Shown here: positions 46,580-55,416 of the stretch, piece after piece
Numbering within the stretch: position 1 is the first letter of the stretch
Layout: every line of letters begins with the position of its first letter
NCBI RefSeq assembly: GCF_019904235.1
Contig: NZ_CP063202.1
Span: 1,612,001 to 1,676,000, forward strand
Direction: 5' to 3'
Origin: Erythrobacter sp. SCSIO 43205
GTDB taxonomy: Bacteria; Pseudomonadota; Alphaproteobacteria; Sphingomonadales; Sphingomonadaceae
Length of the DNA: 64,000 nucleotides
The notes under the pieces: model-generated
What the model saw: only the letters and a program-made list of their open reading frames with translations
Told to the model about the DNA's origin: nothing
Database searches by the model: none
Translations under genes and position numbers: made by a program

Positions 46580-46617
46580 GCCTTTCCCCTAGTCGTCCAT
46601 GACGCTAAAGAGCAAGC

Positions 46618-47022
46618 ATGACCGCCCGAATGTGCCAGTATATCATTGCGCTTGTCTTCCTTGGCCTTGGCGGCTGGGCGCTGATTTTCCCAAGCAATGT
46701 GATCGAGATTGGCCTTACCCCGGATTACTCCGAAGACACATTTATTATGCGTTTTGTAATGGCGTGCTTCGGCGCGCAGGCGGTGATGTTCGGGATCATG
46801 GCTCTGATCGTCACATGGAGCTCGCGCGCTTTCGCAGTTTTCGCGGCCGTGCTCATCCCGTTCTTCGTTTTCAATTATTATTTTCATTATGAATTGCCCG
46901 TCTTGACCTCGCTGGGGATGCTCGATTTTGCAGGGAACGTGATCATGTTCATCGCCTGCATTGTGGGGTGGCGCGCGGCTCGCACAGAAGAGCAGCAGAA
47001 AGGGAGCATAGTCGGCTTATGA
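46618..47022 (+). CDS. Four-span membrane protein of unknown function
   Basis: A 134-residue protein with about four membrane spans (roughly 5-24, 44-66, 68-87 and 100-120). I do not recognise a family. It is divergent from rsmE (38 bases between starts) and its TGA overlaps the ubiA ATG by 4 bases, so it is probably translated with ubiA; a quinone-linked role is only a positional guess. Confidence 0.72.
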   Translation: MTARMCQYIIALVFLGLGGWALIFPSNVIEIGLTPDYSEDTFIMRFVMACFGAQAVMFGIMALIVTWSSRAFAVFAAVLIPFFVFNYYFHYELPVLTSLGMLDFAGNVIMFIACIVGWRAARTEEQQKGSIVGL

Positions 47023-47939
47023 GCGACACAACCGCACCTGAAATCGTCCCGGATAGCGAACATAAGGGACTGATCGCGCGGCTCCCGCAACTCCCGCGTG
47101 ACCTTGCGCAATTGGGACGCTTTGACAGGCCGATTGGATGGTGGCTGCTTTTCTGGCCATGCGCTTGGGGCGTGTGGCTGGCGGGGGCAGGGCCGCAATT
47201 TGCTCTTCTCGGATGGCTGTTGCTTGGCGCGATTGCGATGCGCGCGGCGGGATGCGTTTACAACGATATTGTGGACGCGGATCTCGACCGTAGAGTTGAA
47301 CGCACTGCGCTGCGTCCTGTGGCTAGCGGGCGGGTGTCCAAAAAGCTCGCGTGGGGCTGGCTCGTTTTTCTATGCCTCATCGGCCTTCTTGTTCTTTTGC
47401 AATTGAGATTGAACGCTCAGCTTGTTGCTTTGGCGAGCCTTGCCTTGGTCGCTGCATACCCTTTCATGAAGCGGATCACATGGTGGCCGCAAAGCTGGCT
47501 TGGCATGGTGTTTACATGGGGCTTGCTGGTCGGTTGGACCGAACTGCGATTTGACAATTTCGATGCGTTGGCGTGCGTTTACGCAGGCGCGATCTGTTGG
47601 GTCATCGGATATGATACGATCTACGCGCTGCAAGACCGCGAGGACGATGCGCTTGTAGGGATCAAATCCTCTGCGCTCAGGATGGGCGCCCATGTGAAAA
47701 CAGGAGTGGGGGCGTTTTACGCAGGCACGGTTGGCTTATGGGCGCTTGGCATCTGGCTTTATCGCCCTGATCCGGTTGCCCTTCTGACGCTGCTTCCGGT
47801 GGCAGGCCATCTCTTGTGGCAGGTTGCGACACTTGATCCTTCCGATCCCGACAATCCGCTTGAACGCTTCCGCTCGAACCGCTGGGCAGGGGCATTGATG
47901 GCAGCAGCGTGCTTCGTTGTCGGGAATGCGGGAGCGTAA
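47019..47939 (+). CDS. ubiA: 4-hydroxybenzoate polyprenyltransferase
   Basis: A 306-residue membrane enzyme that attaches the polyprenyl tail to 4-hydroxybenzoate in ubiquinone synthesis. The two aspartate-rich motifs that bind the prenyl diphosphate and magnesium are NDIVDADLD (82-90) and YDTIYALQDREDD (198-210). The ATG at 47019 overlaps the previous gene by 4 bases; an upstream frame was rejected. Confidence 0.95.
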   Translation: MSDTTAPEIVPDSEHKGLIARLPQLPRDLAQLGRFDRPIGWWLLFWPCAWGVWLAGAGPQFALLGWLLLGAIAMRAAGCVYNDIVDADLDRRVERTALRPVASGRVSKKLAWGWLVFLCLIGLLVLLQLRLNAQLVALASLALVAAYPFMKRITWWPQSWLGMVFTWGLLVGWTELRFDNFDALACVYAGAICWVIGYDTIYALQDREDDALVGIKSSALRMGAHVKTGVGAFYAGTVGLWALGIWLYRPDPVALLTLLPVAGHLLWQVATLDPSDPDNPLERFRSNRWAGALMAAACFVVGNAGA

Positions 47940-47944
47940 GGCAG

Positions 47945-48565
47945 GTGTGCAACCTTTACCGCATGACCAAGACCGTGGATGAGATTGCCGCGCTGTTCGA
48001 TGCGGTTGACGCGGTTAAGGGTGCGAATTTTGGCGAAGAAATTTACCCCGGCTATCCCGGATTGGTCGTTGCTGGCGGTGCGGAGGGCCAGTTCAAGGTC
48101 GGCACAATGAGCTGGGGCTTTCCACTTGTGATGAAGGGCAAGAACGGCCAACCGTTAAAGCCAAAGCCGGTCAACAATGCGCGCACGGATAAGCTTGATG
48201 GCTTTTTCTGGCGCTCATCTTTCGAACGACGGCGCTGTCTTATCCCGCTCACCGCATGGGCCGAGGCGCAAGGGGCAAAAGGCGCAAAAACCCGCACATG
48301 GCTATCGCTTCCCAATGCCGAAACCTTCGCCGCCGCTGGCGTTTGGCGAAAGAGCGATGAGTTTGGCACGTGCTATTCGATGGTGATGACTGACAGCGCA
48401 GGGTCAGCGGCGGAAAGTGTCCATTCGCGGATGCCCGTGCTGCTCGCGCCCGAGGACTATGGCCTTTGGATGGCCGGATCGCCAGAGGAAGCGAAACGCC
48501 TTTGCAAACCATGGATAGGCGACATCACTATTGAGGTAAGCGATCACCCCTGGGTGAGGCGTTAA
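47945..48565 (+). CDS. SRAP domain protein (YedK/HMCES-like)
   Basis: A 206-residue SOS-response-associated peptidase that forms a covalent link with abasic sites in single-stranded DNA. The catalytic set is C2 (exposed by removal of Met1), N78, E107 and H160, matching E. coli YedK C2, N75, E105 and H160. The GTG start at 47945 is fixed by the need for cysteine at position 2 (MCNLYRM); an upstream frame start is wrong. It lies 5 bases after ubiA. Confidence 0.93.
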   Translation: MCNLYRMTKTVDEIAALFDAVDAVKGANFGEEIYPGYPGLVVAGGAEGQFKVGTMSWGFPLVMKGKNGQPLKPKPVNNARTDKLDGFFWRSSFERRRCLIPLTAWAEAQGAKGAKTRTWLSLPNAETFAAAGVWRKSDEFGTCYSMVMTDSAGSAAESVHSRMPVLLAPEDYGLWMAGSPEEAKRLCKPWIGDITIEVSDHPWVRR

Positions 48566-48604
48566 AACCTTCTCAGAGGCTTGCTATAAGCAGTGTTACG
48601 ATGC

Positions 48605-48626
48605 GACCTAAACCTTAGTTGAGGTC
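48605..48626. promoter_or_regulatory. SoxR-box-like palindrome before the SoxR-like gene
   Basis: CCTAAACCTTAGTTGAGG (48607-48624) matches the SoxR box CCTCAAGTTAACTTGAGG at 13 of 18 positions, and the inverted repeat extends to GACCT and AGGTC on its flanks. It ends one base before the first possible start (GTG at 48627) and 27 bases before the ATG at 48654. A likely autoregulatory operator; the promoter elements around it are not clear. Confidence 0.6.
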
Positions 48627-48653
48627 GTGTTGCAGGCGGCATACGCAAAGGCC

Positions 48654-49145
48654 ATGACCCTCCTTCCGCCCTATGCCTATTCGTCTGACGATGCACTTTT
48701 GCCGATAGGAGAGTTGGCAAAGGCAACCGGGCAAAGCGTGTCCGCTCTTCGTTTCTACGAGGAGAAAGGCCTGCTGGAGCCGGTGCGCACCAAGGGCAAC
48801 CAAAGGCGATACTTGCGCGCTGATATTGATCGGATGAAGTTCATCGAAATTGCGCAACGCCTTGGTATGTCGCTGGCACAGATCCAATGGATGATGCGCG
48901 ATATGCCTCATGGCCGCGCTCTCACACCACAAGATTGGGACCGCGCCGTCCAATCGCTAAGCAGCCTTATTGATGCGCGGATTACCACGCTTCAACGCAC
49001 GCGCGATCAGTTGGAACGGCAATTGTGTAATCCAGGCGATGGGTTTGAACGATCTGTCATGAAACAGCTCGATGACAATTTTACTGAGGAAACAAAGGCT
49101 ACCGATCCAATGCTGACGCGAGCAGCGCACAACGCGAGTGCCTAA
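48654..49145 (+). CDS. SoxR-like MerR regulator lacking the iron-sulfur motif
   Basis: A 163-residue MerR-family protein (172 if the GTG at 48627 is used). The DNA-binding half, with LPIGELAKATGQSVSALRFYEEKGLLEPVRTKGNQRRYLR and the following helices to TLQRTRDQLE, closely follows SoxR. But where SoxR has GCIGCGCLSRSDCPLR with four cluster cysteines, this protein runs from LERQ straight to LCNPGDGFE, leaving one cysteine. It cannot bind the usual [2Fe-2S] cluster, so its signal is unknown. Confidence 0.85.
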   Translation: MTLLPPYAYSSDDALLPIGELAKATGQSVSALRFYEEKGLLEPVRTKGNQRRYLRADIDRMKFIEIAQRLGMSLAQIQWMMRDMPHGRALTPQDWDRAVQSLSSLIDARITTLQRTRDQLERQLCNPGDGFERSVMKQLDDNFTEETKATDPMLTRAAHNASA

Positions 49146-49678
49146 CCTTCCGGCCCCAGCTCCGGATCAAGGTCGCGTGGGCGTTTAAAATGCACCAGCG
49201 TGCCGCAGAATTTCTTGAGCTGTGACCAATCATCAATCTTGCACTCGATCACTGCAAAAGCGCCGGTTGGAAATTTGACCACCGCCTCTTTGAAAAGATC
49301 ATTTTCATTGGCGGGAGAAATCAGCTCAAGGATGGTTTCGTAAAGCCCCGGATTGTGGCCTGAGATCAGGATTGCGTCCGCATCGCCATCGCCAGCGTGC
49401 TCCTCGACCACTTCCATGATTGTATCCGGGCTCGCCAGATAGAGGCGCTGGTCATAGGTGACAGCCAAATCGGGAAGCGCGCTTTCAAGCGTTGCTTTCA
49501 CCCGCTCAGCCGGGCTTGCGACCAGCTTGTCCCACTTTTGACCATGCTCAATCACGTGCGCGCCCATGACCTCGGCGCCGCGCCGTCCGCGGTCATTCAA
49601 ACCCCGGTCAAAGTCGCGCGTTGCCCCATCGCTCCAATCCGATTTGGCGTGTCGCAAGATCCCCAGATACTTTGGCAA
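49142..49678 (-). CDS. SixA-type histidine phosphatase
   Basis: A 178-residue histidine phosphatase superfamily member (RHAKSDWSDG with R9-H10 at the active site, second histidine in SGHNPGLYE). SixA in E. coli removes phosphate from a histidine of phosphotransfer proteins. I used the TTG at 49678, which gives MPKYLGILRHAK, with GGGGG upstream, because longer frames add unrelated residues. Its TAG overlaps the convergent SoxR-like stop by 4 bases. Confidence 0.82.
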   Translation of the reverse strand: MPKYLGILRHAKSDWSDGATRDFDRGLNDRGRRGAEVMGAHVIEHGQKWDKLVASPAERVKATLESALPDLAVTYDQRLYLASPDTIMEVVEEHAGDGDADAILISGHNPGLYETILELISPANENDLFKEAVVKFPTGAFAVIECKIDDWSQLKKFCGTLVHFKRPRDLDPELGPEG

Positions 49679-49887
49679 GCTTAAACCCCCAAGGCCAATT
49701 GCAAGTGGTCGGCGTCGCCATGCCACGAGTTTACACAAAAGCAAATGCGGCATCGTCAAAATGCGGCAATCTCTCTGACTTGCCGGACGGGTCGAAACCG
49801 CTGGGGATGGGTTCGTCAGTGAGATTGCCGCTCATCGGTCCGGGGCTGATGAGGACAAGCGCCCGGCGCGATGTATCTTAAGAGAGA

Positions 49888-50811
49888 TCAGATGAAGGCG
49901 GGATCGACCGCCACCAGCCAACCGTTAAGGGTGGTGGCAGCGGCGAGCAGCGCAGCGACCGAAACGCTCAACTTTTCGGCTTTGCGGCGCGAAAGTCGCG
50001 GGATGCGAAAATCTGAAAACAGGGGCCGCGCGTTCTTGCGGAATTCTTGGCGATAGCGCGGGTGCTCTGTTCCCATCATGCGGTCCCAGAAGGTGAAGTA
50101 GAAACCGTAATTGTGGCCCGATGAATGATGCAGGTCGTGATGGGTGGTTGTGCTGATCCAGCGTGTGAGTGGGTTATCCACCCAACCTGCGGGGAAAAGT
50201 TCGCTGCCAGCGTGCGCCATCACATTTCGGATCATCATATGCCAAAAGAACAGAAGCACTGCGATCCCTGAGTATTGGATACCAAGCGCGCTGGTGATGA
50301 TAAGGAAGGTGGGCATGAAGGCCGCTTCGATGACAGCCTCTAGGCTTGCGAAGCTATAGGCAGTCCACGGCGTCGGCGTGCGCGATTTGTGATGATGCAA
50401 ATGCGAGATGCGGAATAAGGGTTTTGTGTGCATCGCCCGGTGAGCCCAGTAGAAATAGGCATCATGGGCGAGCACGATCAGCGCAAATTGCCAGGCGACG
50501 GTGAGAAGGCTCGCGCTTTCCAGCTTTAATGCAATCACGCCAAGTTCGCGCCCTGCCAAAGTCACCAAGGCAACAGATGAGAAAATAAGAACTGTTCGAA
50601 ATGACGATAGCACTTCGCGCAGGTAGTCAGCGCGCGAAGCCTTTCGGCTTCCTTGAATGCGCCTTGCCTGTGACCAACTGCGGAACACCAAGAGCAACAC
50701 AGTCAACGCGCCAGCCGTGATGAGATAACGGCTAAGATCGAAGTATAGCACTGTGGCGAAATGTTCAGCCGCGCGGGCTATCGCGGTTTCAAAGGTGGTG
50801 GTGTCAGTCAT
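49888..50811 (-). CDS. Sterol desaturase / fatty acid hydroxylase family protein
   Basis: A 307-residue membrane di-iron oxygenase. The three histidine clusters expected for the family are present: HDAYFYWAHRAMH, HLHHHKSRTPTPW, and HDLHHSSGHNYG. Several membrane spans surround them. Family members hydroxylate sterols, carotenoids or fatty acids. In Erythrobacteraceae a carotenoid or lipid substrate is plausible, but not shown. The AraC-type gene lies about 106 bases upstream on the same strand. Confidence 0.9.
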   Translation of the reverse strand: MTDTTTFETAIARAAEHFATVLYFDLSRYLITAGALTVLLLVFRSWSQARRIQGSRKASRADYLREVLSSFRTVLIFSSVALVTLAGRELGVIALKLESASLLTVAWQFALIVLAHDAYFYWAHRAMHTKPLFRISHLHHHKSRTPTPWTAYSFASLEAVIEAAFMPTFLIITSALGIQYSGIAVLLFFWHMMIRNVMAHAGSELFPAGWVDNPLTRWISTTTHHDLHHSSGHNYGFYFTFWDRMMGTEHPRYRQEFRKNARPLFSDFRIPRLSRRKAEKLSVSVAALLAAATTLNGWLVAVDPAFI

Positions 50812-50917
50812 GGAAAGGCTCCCGTTGATCGGTTGCCTGATTGTTTGACGGTGTTGATCCTAGCTGTCGCGGCGGCGCTGAAAGATGCCGTTCATTTTCA
50901 AATCTGAGCCCAATTTT

Positions 50918-52012
50918 TCAGTTTTGATCGGCCGCCGACGCTGGAGGTTCAGGTGGCTCATCAACGAACGCCAGCTTGCGGTATTCGCTGGGCGATTTGC
51001 CGGTTTCCTGCCGAAACGCGCGGTTGAATGGGGGCAGGGAATTGTAGCCAAGATCCATCGCAATTGTGAGAATCGGCAAATCGACATGATCGCTGCTTGC
51101 CAGCATCCCTTTGGCCTCTGCGATCCGATACCGGTTCAAAAACGCGCTGAAATTGCGGTGGCCAAGCCGCCGATTGATAAGCGCGCGCAGGCGATGTTCG
51201 GGTACGTCCAGCTCTTCGGAAAGCTTGGCGATGGTGAGCCCGGGCGACTTGTATGTCCCATCCTCCATTGCGCCCATCAGCTTGTCATGCAGGACTTTCT
51301 CTTGCGGGCTAAGGTCAAGATCGGGAATCAGTTCATCTTGCGGATTGGCGCGGGTTTCCTCGCCTTGCTTTGGCAAAAGATCGCGATTGGTGCGGAAGAG
51401 TGCGAGCCCTGCGAAGAGCATGATCAAGAGGATAATGAGCGAGTTGAGCATCGACATCAGGGGATTTCGGCTGTCGATAGCGGAAACCAATTCCAGCATT
51501 TCGACCAATATGATTTGCCCCGCCTGAATAGCCACGAGCAAAGGCAACCACAGACGCACGATGCGACGCTCTTCGACGAGGTCGTCATCACGCTCAAAAA
51601 TACCGACGCGCACTAGATCCGCTACAAGAACAAACGCAACCGTGTGGAGCAGCACGAACCCAACGTGTTCTGTGTATTCAGCGACAAAGCTCCGCAAGAA
51701 CCAGCCAACCATCATCACCGCAACCACTGCGAGGATGATCCTGCGATCGGGCTCTCGTTCAAAAAGCCTTCGTCCAAAAAGCCAGATCCAAAAAGGGGTC
51801 GAGAGGGCGACCAGATGGACCCACGGTTCCAAAAATCCGGTTGGGGACCAGAGGGGTTTGGAATTGAGCATATAGCCCGTCACGCCGACCAACATCCCGA
51901 TCAATGGGACGCGCACCGAAAGCCGAACTTCGCTTGCCACGACCATCGCAAGCAGCGTCAAACCACTGCCCATGGAGATCAGCCGGATGAGATAATCCCA
52001 TTGTTCAATCAT
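50918..52012 (-). CDS. Membrane-anchored AraC family regulator
   Basis: A 364-residue protein with about seven membrane spans in residues 1-215 and a C-terminal AraC-type helix-turn-helix (about 255-350, LSEELDVPEHRLRALINRRLG and DLGYNSLPPFNRAFRQETGKSPSEYRK). A membrane sensor joined to an AraC domain can report on lipid or envelope state. It overlaps the DinG-like gene by 4 bases and precedes the sterol desaturase gene, a plausible target. Confidence 0.87.
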   Translation of the reverse strand: MIEQWDYLIRLISMGSGLTLLAMVVASEVRLSVRVPLIGMLVGVTGYMLNSKPLWSPTGFLEPWVHLVALSTPFWIWLFGRRLFEREPDRRIILAVVAVMMVGWFLRSFVAEYTEHVGFVLLHTVAFVLVADLVRVGIFERDDDLVEERRIVRLWLPLLVAIQAGQIILVEMLELVSAIDSRNPLMSMLNSLIILLIMLFAGLALFRTNRDLLPKQGEETRANPQDELIPDLDLSPQEKVLHDKLMGAMEDGTYKSPGLTIAKLSEELDVPEHRLRALINRRLGHRNFSAFLNRYRIAEAKGMLASSDHVDLPILTIAMDLGYNSLPPFNRAFRQETGKSPSEYRKLAFVDEPPEPPASAADQN

Positions 52013-54792
52013 GCGAAACTTTCTGGGATATTATCGTCTAATATTCCAGCTTCTTGAGAAGATGTTTGAAGCTCTTCGCCGATTAAGCCGCCGCTGACTC
52101 GCGCAAGCGCTTCGTCAAGCGTCACGCGCCGGACTATCGTGCCTTCGGGAAAGGCAGTGAGCAGGCGCGAGGGGAAGGCGGAGGAGAGCACAACGAAATG
52201 CCCCGCATCGTCCTTACCACGAATAAGACGGCCAAAGGCTTGCGCAAGCTTTGCACGGATTATGCGATCATCATGGGCTGAACCACCATTCGCCGCGCGC
52301 CGGGCTTTGTGAAGAATGTCGGGCCGGGGCCAAGGCACTGCTTCGAGCACCACGCAGCGAAGCGAACGTCCCGGAACATCAACACCATCACGAAGGGCAT
52401 CGGTACCAAGAAGGCTGGCCTTGGGATCATCGCGAAAAATGTCGACCAATGTGCCGGTGTCGATCGGATCAACGTGCTGCGCATATATGGGCAGGCCCTC
52501 GCGCGCCAAGCGGTCGGCGATACGCCCATGAACCGCGCGCATCCGGCGGATTGCGGTGAATAGGCCAAGGACGCCGCCCTCGCTTGCTTCGATAAGACGC
52601 GCATAGGCGCCCGCGAGGCCCGGCAGATCACCCTTTTTGACATCAGTGACGATCAGCACCTCGGCGCGGCTGGCATAATCAAACGGGCTGTCAGCCTGGG
52701 TGAGAAGCGGCTGGCTTTCGATATGGGCCACGCCTGAGCGGGCAATTGCACTTTCCCATGGATCGCCATTGCCTGTCCCAATGCGGTCAGTCAGCGTCGC
52801 ACTGGTCAACATCACACCGTGCGATGGCTCCAGCACGACTTTGGCAAAAGGTTTCATGGGATCGAGCCAGCGGCGGTGGATCGCGACATCAAATTCGCGC
52901 GCGTCAGAACGATCAACGGCAAGCCAGTCAACAAATTCAGGGTCAGCAGGGCCGCCCAGCCGCACCAGCAAAGATTCCCATGCAGTGAGCAAATCGACAC
53001 GCCAGCTAAGCGAAAACCGCGCGCCTTCAATCCGCGCTCTTCCTTGACCGTCGAGCCAATCGGGCGGGTCTGCCATGACTGCCTCTAACCGCGCGCCAAG
53101 CTTCATTAGCGGGGTGCGAATGCTGGCGAGCGCTTCTGCGGCAGCATTGGCCGCTTCGATGACTTCGCCGGGGAGGCCAGAGGCTTCGGTTTCGATGCCG
53201 TAGCCTGCCTCCTGCCCGGTTTCATCTCTGGCATAGGTGACAGTGCGCACGGCGGCGAGCAATTGTTCGAGCGGGCCGGAAGGTTCGCCATCGTGGAGGC
53301 GTTGAAGCCAGCCATCACCGGGAAGGGCGCTTGCGTTTTCGCACGCCTGATCAATCGCTTCGCCGCCTTCCTCATCATAACTTGCGACATCGGCAAGGCG
53401 TGCGGAAAGCCCGCGCCTGCGTCCCCGATTTTTGCGCTCTGGCCCGATGATCCAGCGGCGAAGCTCGATAGCCTCTTGTCCGGACAGCGTTGCAGCAAAC
53501 GTGCTGTCAGCTGCCTCGAAGACATGGTGGCCTTCATCGAAGATAATGCGAGTTGGGCGTTGAGCGTGATCACGGCCTCTTGCGGCGTTGACCATTACCA
53601 AGGCATGATTGGCAATCACCAGATCAGCCTGAGCGCTGTCTCTCGCCGCGCGTTCGATGAAGCATTTCCGGTAATGCGGGCATCCTGCATAAATACACTC
53701 GCCGCGTTGGTCGGTGAGGGCGGCAATCCCGCGTTTGCGGAAGAGCGTGCCTAGCCATCCGGGCAAGTCGCCGCCGATCATATCGCCATCGCGTGTAAAG
53801 CCTGCCCAGCGCGCGACCAGTTGCGCGAGGATGGCAGGGCGCCCTGCAAATCCGCCTTGGAGCGCGTCCTCGAGATTGAGGAGGCACAGGTAATTTTCAC
53901 GACCCTTGCGCACCACAACGGGCGGGGTGCCATCGGGGCGTTTCACTGGCCAGGCGCGCCGGCTTTCTGTTCGCAATTGTCGCTGCAAATTTTTGGTGAA
54001 GGTCGACACCCAAACCGTCCCGCCAGAGCGCGCCGCCCACAGCGAAGAGGGCGCAAGGTAGCCCAGCGTCTTCCCAATTCCTGTGCCCGCCTGCGCCAAA
54101 GCCACATGGGGCAGTTCGCGAGCATCACGCGGCGCGAAAATCCTGGCTGCGTCTTGAGTGTAGGCGCGCTGCCCCTCGCGTTTCTCTGCGGCTTCGCCGG
54201 TGAGCTCGTCTAGCTTGGCAAGCACGTCTGCGGGGGGCAACTCGACCTGTCGCGGCGCACCGCGTTCGCCTGCTTCTTCCCATTCGGGAAGGGCAGAGAA
54301 CAGCCATTTTTCCGCCTGTTCCGGCCTTGCGATATGAGGTTTTAGGACCTGCGCCCATGGCCAGCGCAGTCGTTCAAGCGATTGCAATGAGCTCCAAGCG
54401 CCAGCCCGCTCAAACCATTCCGGATCTTCACACGCCTCCACCAAAGCGCCTGCTGCCAGTTGCAAGAACTCCGGAACAGCCTCATCATTCTTGGGTTCTT
54501 CAAGCCCTAACGCTGATGCAAGCCCGCGCGGCGTGGGCACGCAAAATCGTGCAGGGTGAACGAATGCAAAAAGCTCCAGCAGATCAAGGCCCGACAAATC
54601 AGGATAGCCGAGCCGATTGGCAACCAAAGGCGCATTGAGGAGCAGAACCGGCGTGTCTGCTGCTGCCATAATGGCATCGCCCTTTGACGCAGCTTGGGTC
54701 GTGCCATTGGCCCCATTGCTCACAGGGCGCAGCCAATTGCCCGAATGACTGGCGTGAAGCGCGGGAAGGGGTAGGGGGTTGGGAGTGCTCAC
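52009..54792 (-). CDS. DinG-like iron-sulfur DNA helicase
   Basis: A 927-residue superfamily 2 helicase with Walker A GTGIGKT (236-242), four cluster cysteines C303, C366, C371 and C377, and a DEGHH box (419-423) in place of DEAH. The XPD/DinG organisation predicts 5'-3' unwinding in repair or replication of structured DNA. The N-terminal 180 residues are an extra domain I do not recognise. It is long compared with E. coli DinG (716). Confidence 0.9.
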   Translation of the reverse strand: MSTPNPLPLPALHASHSGNWLRPVSNGANGTTQAASKGDAIMAAADTPVLLLNAPLVANRLGYPDLSGLDLLELFAFVHPARFCVPTPRGLASALGLEEPKNDEAVPEFLQLAAGALVEACEDPEWFERAGAWSSLQSLERLRWPWAQVLKPHIARPEQAEKWLFSALPEWEEAGERGAPRQVELPPADVLAKLDELTGEAAEKREGQRAYTQDAARIFAPRDARELPHVALAQAGTGIGKTLGYLAPSSLWAARSGGTVWVSTFTKNLQRQLRTESRRAWPVKRPDGTPPVVVRKGRENYLCLLNLEDALQGGFAGRPAILAQLVARWAGFTRDGDMIGGDLPGWLGTLFRKRGIAALTDQRGECIYAGCPHYRKCFIERAARDSAQADLVIANHALVMVNAARGRDHAQRPTRIIFDEGHHVFEAADSTFAATLSGQEAIELRRWIIGPERKNRGRRRGLSARLADVASYDEEGGEAIDQACENASALPGDGWLQRLHDGEPSGPLEQLLAAVRTVTYARDETGQEAGYGIETEASGLPGEVIEAANAAAEALASIRTPLMKLGARLEAVMADPPDWLDGQGRARIEGARFSLSWRVDLLTAWESLLVRLGGPADPEFVDWLAVDRSDAREFDVAIHRRWLDPMKPFAKVVLEPSHGVMLTSATLTDRIGTGNGDPWESAIARSGVAHIESQPLLTQADSPFDYASRAEVLIVTDVKKGDLPGLAGAYARLIEASEGGVLGLFTAIRRMRAVHGRIADRLAREGLPIYAQHVDPIDTGTLVDIFRDDPKASLLGTDALRDGVDVPGRSLRCVVLEAVPWPRPDILHKARRAANGGSAHDDRIIRAKLAQAFGRLIRGKDDAGHFVVLSSAFPSRLLTAFPEGTIVRRVTLDEALARVSGGLIGEELQTSSQEAGILDDNIPESFA

Positions 54793-54878
54793 AACCCTAT
54801 CTCATTGCCGCCCCATACACGCATTGTAAACGAATGCCCGCGATAGACCTGTGGCTAGCCTTTTTACGGAGATGGCCC

Positions 54879-55307
54879 ATGCGATTGAATTTTGCGTTTG
54901 TTGGAGCAGGCGCGTGCCTGCTGGCGTTTGCAACACCGTCGGTTGCCGAAGAGCACACACCTGCCTCTATTGCAGATAGCAATGCGCGTATCGCTGCTGT
55001 TCAAGCGCACATTGACGCCTATCGTTCTGGCGATCTGGACCGCTTTGTCGCGACCTTTGCGCCAGATGCTGAAGTTTATGCCAATGGCATGAGCGCGGTT
55101 GGCCATGCCCAGATCAAGGCGCTTTATGCGCTCAACTTCAAGCCGGGAGCACCTGACTTGCGGATTTATGACAATGGCGTGGACGGCGATGTGGTGTGGA
55201 TGTCTGCGGGCTATGTTTATGCCAATGGCGAAGAGATGTGCTGCTCGCTTTCGGAATATAAGGTTCGCGGTGGCAAGATCAGCTTCCTGAGCTCAAACAC
55301 GCAATAA
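54879..55307 (+). CDS. Secreted SnoaL/NTF2-like protein
   Basis: A 142-residue protein with a signal peptide (cleavage near VAE at 25) and a cone-shaped NTF2-like domain (IAAVQAHIDAYRSGDLDRFVATFAPDAEVYANG). Many relatives are isomerases or stress-linked dehydratases, but the active site is not determined. Two adjacent cysteines (EMCCSLSE) are a notable feature. I chose the ATG giving MRLNFAFVG; an upstream frame adds residues antisense to the helicase gene. Confidence 0.8.
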   Translation: MRLNFAFVGAGACLLAFATPSVAEEHTPASIADSNARIAAVQAHIDAYRSGDLDRFVATFAPDAEVYANGMSAVGHAQIKALYALNFKPGAPDLRIYDNGVDGDVVWMSAGYVYANGEEMCCSLSEYKVRGGKISFLSSNTQ

Positions 55308-55416
55308 TCGGCCTGTCAGCCCAATTGCTGGCTTAGAGCCCTGCATCGACATCGGCGATCTGCCTGTGTTTTCGCGCTTGTGGGCATGAGACAGTGCCCC
55401 TAAAAGCCGCCGCACT

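Noticed and set aside
47909..47944. Upstream ATG for the SRAP protein
   Set aside because: The catalytic cysteine must be residue 2, which only the GTG at 47945 provides.
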